Positions 1-5,922 of a stretch of 5,922 nt of DNA are shown here, piece by piece; positions within the stretch are counted from its first letter, which is position 1; every line of letters starts with the position of its first letter. The notes beneath the pieces were generated by a model. The model saw nothing but the letters and a program-made list of their open reading frames with translations. It was not told the origin of the DNA and searched no databases. The stretch comes from Deltaproteobacteria bacterium (GTDB taxonomy: Bacteria > Desulfobacterota > Binatia > Binatales > Binataceae), in assembly GCA_021780585.1 (NCBI GenBank), contig JAJXYM010000261.1, positions 1 to 5,922 of the forward strand, written 5' to 3'. The translations under genes and the position numbers were made by a program.

Positions 1-1457
1 GCGGTGTCGTGCGTCTGGCGCTTGACCGCAAGTTCGAGCGGCAGCCGTGCGCCGCGGCTGCGATCGCGCACCCAATGGGTCAGCATGAAGGTGGGCATGC
101 TGGCGTCGCAGATCAGTCCGCAATGGGCGCCGCCGTCCGACAGGCCCATCGTGGTGATCGGATCGAGAATCATCTCACGCAGCGCGTCGAGATTGTATTC
201 GGCGTAGTTGGCGAGCGGCACGTACAGCAGCGCGCGACCGCCCCGCTCGAGCATCAGTTCGTAGGTCAGCTCCGCCGGCGTTTTGCCTTCGCGGGCGGCG
301 CGCGCGGCGACGTTGGCCTCGCGTTCCGGCTCGTAGTCGGGCGGATCGCCGAGCGGGAAGAATTTCGAGAAGTTGGTCACGAAATGGCGCGTCGCGCGTT
401 CCCGCACGCTGGGGCCTTCGGCCAGAATTTGCGCGCGAATGTCGGGTTCGCGCAGCTTGGCGACCCGCTCGGCCAGCGGCAGATGCGCGATCGACTTGTA
501 GGTGCGATGGGTGATGAACGGATGCAGCGAGCTCTCCAGTCCCATCAGCATCCCGGTCGGCCGCGCCGAAATTTGCGGAAACAGATGCGCGCCGTTGGCG
601 TTGAATTCGCGCACTTTATCGATAATCCGGCGCGCGCCGCCCGGATCCTTGTCGATCTGCGCGAGCGCGAAGGTGATCGGCAATCCGGTCTCGGTCGAGA
701 GCTTCACCATCCATTCCATGGTCTCGTCGGGACCGACCAGGTCGGAGGCCATCTCGAACACGCCATGGCCGGCGGCGGCCAGCGCGCGTCCGATGCCGAT
801 CAGCTCGTCCTCGCCAGCGAAGGTTCCCGGCACGACTTCCTTGTTCTTCGCCCGATGCAGCATCGTGCGCGAAGTGGTGAAGCCGAGCGCGCCGGCGCGC
901 AAGCCGTCGCGCACCAGCGCCGCCATCCGCGCGATGTCCGCGGGCGTGGCGGACTCGTTATGCGCTCCGCGTTCGCCCATCACGTAGACGCGCACGGAGC
1001 CGTGCGGCACCTGCGCGCCGACGTCGATCGCGCGCGGCATCGCGGCCACCGCGTCCATATAGTCGGGAAAGCTCTCCCAGCCCCATTTGATGCCCTCGGC
1101 GAGGGCGGTTCCGGGAATATCCTCGACCCCTTCCATCAGGCCGATCAGGAAATCCTCGCGGCCGCGCTCGACGGGAGCGAAGCCGACGCCGCAATTGCCC
1201 ATCACGATCGTGGTGACGCCGTGCCAGCTCGAGGGCGTGAGGTACGGATCCCAGGTCACCTGGCCGTCGTAATGGGTATGGATATCGACGAAGCCGGGCG
1301 CCACCAGCAAGCCGTTGGCGTCGATTTCGCGCCGTCCGGCGCCGGCCTTGCCGCCGACGCTCGTGATAACGCGCCCGTCGATTGCGATATCGCCCGTGAA
1401 GGCTGGCTGGCCGGAACCGTCGACCACTCGGCCGCCGCGAATCACCAAATCATGCAT
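1..1457 (-). CDS. N-acyl-D-amino-acid deacylase-family amidohydrolase (partial, C-terminus beyond left edge)
   Basis: Metal-dependent amidohydrolase of the D-aminoacylase / N-acyl-D-aspartate-glutamate deacylase group (COG3653-like), probably cytoplasmic since no signal peptide is visible. The 485 visible codons start at ATG 1457-1455, nine bases after a GGAG, with an in-frame TGA shortly upstream. N-terminal beta-sandwich strands (residues 1-50, MHDLVIRGGRVVDGSG) lead into the barrel. The metal motif APGFVDIHTHYDGQ puts His60 and His62 in place, followed by HGVTTIVMGNCGVGFAP with Cys89, the family's cysteine ligand. SDGGAH at 440-445 supplies the conserved Asp441. The two later histidines of characterised D-aminoacylases are not evident: the corresponding stretches read FEMASD (234-239) and FALAQ (263-267). 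Relatives are, from memory, about 550-590 residues, so roughly the last 70-100 are off-window. Family assignment is firm; the true substrate is unknown and may not be an N-acyl-D-amino acid. Confidence 0.93.
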   Translation of the reverse strand, partial: MHDLVIRGGRVVDGSGQPAFTGDIAIDGRVITSVGGKAGAGRREIDANGLLVAPGFVDIHTHYDGQVTWDPYLTPSSWHGVTTIVMGNCGVGFAPVERGREDFLIGLMEGVEDIPGTALAEGIKWGWESFPDYMDAVAAMPRAIDVGAQVPHGSVRVYVMGERGAHNESATPADIARMAALVRDGLRAGALGFTTSRTMLHRAKNKEVVPGTFAGEDELIGIGRALAAAGHGVFEMASDLVGPDETMEWMVKLSTETGLPITFALAQIDKDPGGARRIIDKVREFNANGAHLFPQISARPTGMLMGLESSLHPFITHRTYKSIAHLPLAERVAKLREPDIRAQILAEGPSVRERATRHFVTNFSKFFPLGDPPDYEPEREANVAARAAREGKTPAELTYELMLERGGRALLYVPLANYAEYNLDALREMILDPITTMGLSDGGAHCGLICDASMPTFMLTHWVRDRSRGARLPLELAVKRQTHDT

Positions 1458-1466
1458 CGGTGGATT

Positions 1467-1470
1467 CTCC
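1467..1470 (-). promoter_or_regulatory. Ribosome binding site of the deacylase gene
   Basis: GGAG read on the minus strand, nine bases before the ATG at 1457. It decides between two nearby ATGs: the one at 1457 opens the conserved frame (MHDLVIRGG), while the one at 1453 is in another frame. No convincing promoter is seen further upstream; a TTGATT (plus positions 1495-1500) and GATACA (1475-1480) pair is only 14 bases apart and weak. Confidence 0.6.
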
Positions 1471-1585
1471 GTTGTGTATCGTTTTGCGCCAGTTAATCAA
1501 TTTCGCGCGGTCGCGCGCAAGTCTTCACAGGCGAAGGCGCGGCGAAATTGAATTGGAACCGCAAGCCGCATTTCAACGTCAGCGC

Positions 1586-1601
1586 TAGAATTAACTAATT
1601 C
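1586..1601 (+). promoter_or_regulatory. Candidate -10 box with overlapping palindrome ahead of the lipoprotein gene
   Basis: TAGAAT at 1586-1591 matches the sigma70 -10 consensus at five of six bases and would start transcription about 50 bases before the lipoprotein ATG. No good -35 lies 16-18 bases upstream. It overlaps a perfect inverted repeat, GAATTA-AC-TAATTC (1588-1601), in an AT-rich island of otherwise GC-rich DNA. Such placement could suit an operator at the transcription start. The rest of the 191-bp divergent region (1458-1648) shows no gene. Confidence 0.3.
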
Positions 1602-1648
1602 CTTTGGTCAGACTGGCCGGTAGAGCGGGAGGGCGGAGCGCTATAGTT

Positions 1649-2179
1649 ATGAAGCACAGCTCAACGACGACGTTGCTGGTCCTGGCCGCGATTGCGGGAT
1701 GCGCCCGATTTCAGCCGGTCACGCCGGGAACGGACTACACCCCGACCGGGGAGATTCAGAGCGTTACGCTGAAGAACACGTCGGTCCATTATGATCCGGC
1801 GGTGCTCGCCGTGGGCGTTCCGCGTACCGACGTCGTGGCGAAGCTGGGCGATCCCAATGGGACCGAGACGGCGAACGACGGCGCGGTCGAGGATGTCTAT
1901 GCGTTCTATCCCGACGGCAGCAAATTCGTGAATCCGACCATCCGGCCGCGCAATATCGCCTTGGGCGTGTTCACTGGAGGCGCTTCGCTGGCGGTGCGGC
2001 AGTTGCGCCTGATGCATACGGAAAAAAAGCTCACGCTCTATCACGTGCGCTACGGCGACGACGGCCGAATCGCTTCGGTGCGGGTCGAGGCGCCCAAGGA
2101 TTCGAGCGCCGAGACGCCCGCGACGACGCCGCAACCGGCGGTCGCCGCGTCTCCGCCCCCGGCCAGCGGCCTCGAATAG
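1649..2179 (+). CDS. Small lipoprotein with BamE/SmpA-like motif
   Basis: Predicted 176-residue lipoprotein of unknown function. The start is ATG 1649, chosen because GGAG (1635-1638) sits ten bases upstream and because it gives a classic lipoprotein signal: MKH, a hydrophobic stretch (TTTLLVLAAIAG) and the lipobox AIAGC with Cys18 as the lipidated residue. The residue after Cys is Ala, not Asp, which by the Gram-negative rule favours the outer membrane. Residues about 52-90 (VLAVGVPRTDVVAKLGDPNG, then VYAFYPDG) recall the G-x-x-x-x-E/D-V-x-x-x-LG-x-P pattern of SmpA/OmlA/BamE-like domains. A glycine-rich hydrophobic stretch follows (about 102-117, NIALGVFTGGASLAVR), then beta-like LTLYHVRYGDDGRIASVRVE, and a Pro/Ala/Thr-rich low-complexity tail (151-176). 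The BamE resemblance is local, so membership of the BAM complex is not claimed. A longer form from a TTG at 1604 is unlikely because it would bury the signal peptide. Confidence 0.8.
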   Translation: MKHSSTTTLLVLAAIAGCARFQPVTPGTDYTPTGEIQSVTLKNTSVHYDPAVLAVGVPRTDVVAKLGDPNGTETANDGAVEDVYAFYPDGSKFVNPTIRPRNIALGVFTGGASLAVRQLRLMHTEKKLTLYHVRYGDDGRIASVRVEAPKDSSAETPATTPQPAVAASPPPASGLE

Positions 2180-2194
2180 ACGGTCGCGCGCCGA

Positions 2195-2208
<14 letters not shown>
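2179..2208. terminator. Possible bidirectional terminator stem-loop between convergent genes
   Basis: GACGGTCG (2179-2186) can pair with CGACTGTC (2201-2208): eight pairs including one G-U on the plus-strand RNA. GCG/CGC (2188-2190 with 2198-2200) extends the stem past a one-base bulge. It covers the lipoprotein stop end and the pgi stop (2195-2197), where the genes face each other across 15 bp. There is no U-tract on either side, so it is not a canonical intrinsic terminator. Confidence 0.3.
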
Positions 2209-3835
<1,627 letters not shown>

Positions 3836-3841
3836 CCGCGT

Positions 3842-3869
3842 CTCCTTCGCGCGGAGCGACTCGCTCCGC
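3842..3869 (-). promoter_or_regulatory. pgi ribosome binding site with adjacent 19-bp palindrome
   Basis: AAGGAG (plus positions 3842-3847, read on the minus strand) lies six bases before the pgi ATG, a near-ideal Shine-Dalgarno. Directly upstream is GCGGAGCGACTCGCTCCGC (3851-3869), a perfect 9-bp inverted repeat around one central base. In RNA it could form a 7-bp GC-rich hairpin with loop GACTC ending only three bases from the Shine-Dalgarno. It could be an operator, an mRNA-stabilising 5' hairpin, or a translational control element; the sequence does not decide. Confidence 0.5.
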
Positions 3870-3888
3870 ATCCCGATGATTGCGATCG

Positions 3889-3917
3889 AGTCTAGCGCCG
3901 GGCGCGGCATCGTTCGA
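3889..3917 (-). promoter_or_regulatory. Weak candidate pgi promoter
   Basis: On the minus strand, TCGAAC (3917-3912) and TAGACT (3894-3889) are separated by exactly 17 bases. They match the sigma70 -35 and -10 consensus at about three and four of six positions. Transcription would start near 3882, giving a leader of about 45 bases that contains the palindrome at 3851-3869. Placement between the upstream terminator-like element and the pgi start makes it reasonable, but the boxes are poor. Confidence 0.25.
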
Positions 3918-3929
3918 CGCGCGTCGGCG

Positions 3930-3947
3930 AAAAAAGCGGCCGGCCGC
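3930..3947 (-). terminator. Terminator-like palindrome plus T6 between the regulator gene and pgi
   Basis: Read on the minus strand, GCGGCCGGCCGC (3947-3936) is a perfect 12-bp palindrome followed directly by TTTTTT (3935-3930). As RNA it gives a short 4-bp stem with a CCGG loop, then a U-tract. It lies about 160 bases past the regulator stop codon and would separate that transcript from pgi. The stem is short for an intrinsic terminator. The rest of 3948-4108 holds no gene and only GC-rich, GCC-repeated sequence. Confidence 0.4.
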
Positions 3948-4108
3948 CGCCGAACGTCCGCTGGCGATGGCGCCACGCCAATCGTCGCGCGCCGTCGCCG
4001 AACCGGTATCGCTATAGCTGCACGTATCTCGATTTAAGCTCGGCGCCGATTTCGATCGGAGGGTTGCCCGGCTCGCCGCCGGCGCCGCCGCCCCGCGTGC
4101 GCCTGAAG

Positions 4109-5248
4109 TTATTCGGCCGCTGCCGCCGGCGCGATCACCCGGCCCATCTCGCCGGTGTCGTAATGACAAAGCTGGCTGATTTCACAGGCGAAGCGCCGTG
4201 AGTTTAGCGCCTCGAACATCGCGCGCACGGGCGGCGCGTCAGCCTCCGTATCCGGGATCACGAGGTCGTAACGCTCTTCGCGGATCGGCGCGAAGCTCAG
4301 CGAAAAAGCTTCGGCCGCAAGCCGGATCGTGATCCCCGCGTCGGCCCGGCCGGCCGCGATCGCCGCCGCGACTTCGAGATGTCCGCCGACCTCGAAATCG
4401 TAGCCCGTGATCGATTCGACCGGGACGCCCAGCTCCGCCAGCGCCTCGTCAAGTGTGGCGCGGGCGCCCGATCCGCGCTCGCGATTGACGAGGCGCTGGT
4501 CGGCCCGCGCCAGATCCGCGACGGAGCGGATCGCGTCGCGTCGCGCCGGCGCGATCGCCAGCCCCAGCTCCCAGCGCGCGAACGTCACCACCGTGGCGCG
4601 GCGATGACCGAGCCTGCGCCTCATCACGGCGAGGTTGTATTCGCCGCCGCGGGGATCGCGCAGATGCAATCCCGCGACGTGCGCGCGGCCTTCGACCAGC
4701 GCGTCCAGCGCGCGCATGCTCGAGCATGGAATCGCGACCGCGCCGAAGGGCGCGCGATGGCGGGACAGCCAATCGCCCAATATCGCCGCCGCCGGATCGC
4801 ATCCGGCGATCGCCAGCGTCGCGTCGATCTCTTCGTCCGAGCGGGTTGTCTCGACCTCGGCGCGCCGCTTGCGCGCCAGCTCGACCATCCCGGCCGCCGG
4901 AGTCAACGCCACCCGCACGGCCGGTTGCGCGATCGCCACGACGCGCCCGCCGACCCGCGCCAGCGCCACCCGCCGCTCCGGCCCGGCGGCGTCCGCGCCG
5001 ATCAGGTCCACGGGCAGCCGCCGGCTCGGCTCACCCGCATCCCGCCCGAACAGATTCTCGACCGTTTCGCCCAGCGCGCGGGCCAACGCGATCGCCGCCG
5101 TCACGCCCGGCTGGTACGCGCCCGCCTCGATCGCGCCGAGCGCCTGACGGGACATCCCGGCCCGGCGCGCCAACTCAATCTGGGTCATGCCGTGCGCCTC
5201 GCGCGCGCGCCGCAGGAGTTCGCCGGCTTTAGCCACGTTGCTTGTCAT
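4109..5248 (-). CDS. One-component regulator: XRE helix-turn-helix fused to a PBP-like ligand-binding domain
   Basis: Predicted DNA-binding regulator, 379 residues, cytoplasmic. Residues about 8-68 form an XRE/Cro-C1 helix-turn-helix: LLRRAREAHGMTQIELARRA, then GMSRQALGAIEAGAYQPGVT, ending ALGETVENLFG. A linker to about residue 140 is followed by a substrate-binding-like domain to about 360 of the PF12727 / COG1910 type. Its hallmarks are AGLHLRDPRGGEYN (about 191-204), NRERGSGARATLDEAL (about 254-269) and a GHLEVAAAIAAGRADAGI segment (about 288-305). There is no signal peptide, so this domain works as an internal sensor. Relatives sit beside molybdate or tungstate transport genes, and here the gene is divergent from such a binding-protein gene across 31 bp. 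I infer that it senses the transported oxyanion and controls that operon and itself. The start ATG 5248 is chosen because it opens the HTH domain; upstream ATGs (5281, 5302) would overlap the divergent gene. No Shine-Dalgarno precedes it. Confidence 0.9.
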   Translation of the reverse strand: MTSNVAKAGELLRRAREAHGMTQIELARRAGMSRQALGAIEAGAYQPGVTAAIALARALGETVENLFGRDAGEPSRRLPVDLIGADAAGPERRVALARVGGRVVAIAQPAVRVALTPAAGMVELARKRRAEVETTRSDEEIDATLAIAGCDPAAAILGDWLSRHRAPFGAVAIPCSSMRALDALVEGRAHVAGLHLRDPRGGEYNLAVMRRRLGHRRATVVTFARWELGLAIAPARRDAIRSVADLARADQRLVNRERGSGARATLDEALAELGVPVESITGYDFEVGGHLEVAAAIAAGRADAGITIRLAAEAFSLSFAPIREERYDLVIPDTEADAPPVRAMFEALNSRRFACEISQLCHYDTGEMGRVIAPAAAAE

Positions 5249-5279
5249 TTGTAGCGTATAATGGCATAAGACGGCCTTC
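5249..5279. promoter_or_regulatory. Divergent control region with TATAAT and a 19-bp palindrome
   Basis: Only 31 bp separate the two divergent start codons. TATAAT (5257-5262, plus strand) is a perfect -10 box for the binding-protein gene; no good -35 lies 15-18 bases upstream, within the regulator's first codons. CGTATAATGGCATAAGACG (5255-5273) is an imperfect inverted repeat, nine-base arms around G5264 with seven of nine matching, and it overlaps the -10. That is the expected place for a repressor operator. On the minus strand, TATACG ends six bases before the regulator ATG, which could give leaderless transcription. The operator role is inferred from position and symmetry. Confidence 0.5.
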
Positions 5280-5922
5280 ATGAAAAACCGCCCACTGCCC
5301 ATATCGCGCCGCCCGGCGATCGCCGGCGTGCTTACGCTCTGCCTGACGATCGCGTGGGCGCGCGCCGCCTTCGCCGCCGCGGCCCCGACCCCGCTGGAAG
5401 TCGCCTACGCCGGTTCGATGGGCGCGCTGATGGAGCAAGCGGTGCGGCCGGCGCTGGCCTCCGCGCTCGGCGCCGAGTTTCGCGGACGCGCCCAGGGTTC
5501 GACCGGACTGGCCAATCTGATCGTCGCCGGCAGTATCCGGCCCGATGTGTTTATCGCCGTGACTCCCGCGCCGATGCGAATCGTGCTCGACGCGCACAAA
5601 GCCGATCGCGCGATGCCGTTCGCGCGCACCGCGATCGTTATTGCCTATAGTCCGCGCAGCCGCTTCGCCGCCGATTTCGCCCGCGCGGGCGCTCCCGGCG
5701 CGCGGCCGTGGTGGCGCATCCTGGAGACGCCGGGCATCCGCTTCGGCCGGACCGATCCGCGCGTCGATCCGCAAGGCCTGAATATCATTTTCACTCTCGC
5801 GCTGGCGGCGAATTATTACCATCAGCCCGACCTGGCGGCGCGGATTCTCGGCGCGACCGTCAATCCGCGCCAGATTTTCCAGGAGCCGGAGGTGATGGCG
5901 CGGCTGCAGGCGGGACAGCTCG
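5280..5922 (+). CDS. Molybdate/tungstate-type ABC transporter substrate-binding protein (partial, C-terminus beyond right edge)
   Basis: Exported binding protein that would deliver an oxyanion to an ABC importer (SBP_bac_11-like, ModA/WtpA group); 214 codons are visible. The start ATG 5280 gives a Sec-type signal peptide: basic MKNRPLPISRRP, hydrophobic core about 13-27, and a likely cleavage after AFA near residue 32. The mature part opens LEVAYAGSMGALMEQAVRPA (39-58), with the family's oxyanion-binding AGS (44-46), followed by RAQGSTGLANLIVAG (70-84, second anion-binding segment) and RPDVFIAVTP (87-96). FGRTDPRVDPQG (155-166) resembles the WtpA-type DP-x-x-DP-x-G rather than the VPAG segment of classical ModA, so tungstate/molybdate binding of the WtpA kind is favoured. 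Sulfate or another oxyanion is not excluded. WtpA proteins have about 340 residues, so a third is probably off-window. No clear Shine-Dalgarno is seen. An overlapping ORF on the other strand (5229-5822) is a shadow. Confidence 0.9.
   Translation, partial: MKNRPLPISRRPAIAGVLTLCLTIAWARAAFAAAAPTPLEVAYAGSMGALMEQAVRPALASALGAEFRGRAQGSTGLANLIVAGSIRPDVFIAVTPAPMRIVLDAHKADRAMPFARTAIVIAYSPRSRFAADFARAGAPGARPWWRILETPGIRFGRTDPRVDPQGLNIIFTLALAANYYHQPDLAARILGATVNPRQIFQEPEVMARLQAGQL

Noticed and set aside
9..1496. Plus-strand open frame of 495 codons opposite the deacylase
   Set aside because: It is an exact antisense shadow of a clearly conserved amidohydrolase, is rich in Arg, Ala, His and Gly and lacks any recognisable motif. 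Long antisense frames are expected in GC-rich DNA.
1604..1648. TTG start extending the lipoprotein by 15 residues
   Set aside because: It would put an Arg/Gly-rich stretch before the signal peptide, and the ATG at 1649 has its own Shine-Dalgarno.
3836..3976. 47-residue N-terminal extension of glucose-6-phosphate isomerase
   Set aside because: The ATG at 3835 has an ideal Shine-Dalgarno and gives the normal family length; the extension is Arg/Ala-rich and covers the leader palindrome and terminator-like element.
4066..4100. GCC-rich stretch considered as a tandem repeat
   Set aside because: It is irregular GCC/CGG low complexity with no fixed unit, ordinary for GC-rich intergenic DNA.
4379..5254. 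Plus-strand open frame of 291 codons opposite the regulator
   Set aside because: Composition is Arg/Ala/Gln-rich with no domain, and the opposite strand encodes clear HTH and PBP-like motifs.
5249..5302. Longer start for the regulator (ATG at 5302 or 5281)
   Set aside because: It would overlap the start of the divergent gene and add residues unlike any HTH N-terminus; ATG 5248 opens directly into the domain.
5307..5320. Twin-arginine signal in the binding protein (SRRPAI)
   Set aside because: The residues after the arginines lack the hydrophobic F-L-K type pattern of Tat signals, so an ordinary Sec signal peptide is more likely.
5229..5822. Minus-strand open frame of 197 codons opposite the binding-protein gene
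   Set aside because: It overlaps a gene with a signal peptide and conserved oxyanion-binding segments, runs across the divergent control region and shows no motif.

Overview
High-GC bacterial chromosome, roughly two thirds G+C by eye. The cell is probably Gram-negative, because one gene encodes a lipoprotein with a BamE/SmpA-like motif and another an exported binding protein. Gene content and codon use suggest an environmental proteobacterium, Desulfobacterota/Binatota-like or similar, but taxonomy is a low-confidence guess. Almost the whole window is coding, with five genes. Both edge genes are cut by the window. No rRNA, tRNA, CRISPR array, insertion sequence or phage gene was seen.

Layout, left to right. 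(1) Positions 1-1457, minus strand: the N-terminal 485 codons of an amidohydrolase of the N-acyl-D-amino-acid deacylase group, running off the left edge. (2) 1458-1648: a divergent intergenic region, AT-rich for this window, with a 14-bp palindrome. (3) 1649-2179, plus: a small lipoprotein with a BamE/SmpA-like motif. (4) 2195-3835, minus: complete glucose-6-phosphate isomerase (pgi), convergent with the lipoprotein gene across only 15 bp; a stem-loop covers both stop codons. (5) 3836-4108: the pgi leader, holding a strong Shine-Dalgarno, a 19-bp palindrome, a weak promoter candidate and a terminator-like palindrome plus T6. (6) 4109-5248, minus: a one-component regulator with an XRE-type helix-turn-helix joined to a cytoplasmic periplasmic-binding-protein-like domain. 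(7) 5249-5279: a 31-bp divergent control region with a perfect TATAAT and a 19-bp imperfect palindrome. (8) 5280-5922, plus: the N-terminal 214 codons of an exported molybdate/tungstate-type ABC transporter binding protein, running off the right edge.

How the genes work together. Items 6-8 form a likely oxyanion (molybdate or tungstate) uptake locus. The binding protein captures the anion outside the cytoplasm, and permease and ATPase genes are expected just beyond the right edge. The divergent regulator probably senses the same anion with its own binding-protein-like domain and acts on the short shared control region. pgi is an isolated glycolysis/gluconeogenesis gene. The deacylase and lipoprotein genes are divergent neighbours with no obvious functional link.

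The most unusual points are the very compact control region with no clear Shine-Dalgarno on either side, the strong excess of CGATCG/GCGATCGC palindromes (HIP1-like) across the window, and the absence of the canonical barrel histidines in the deacylase.
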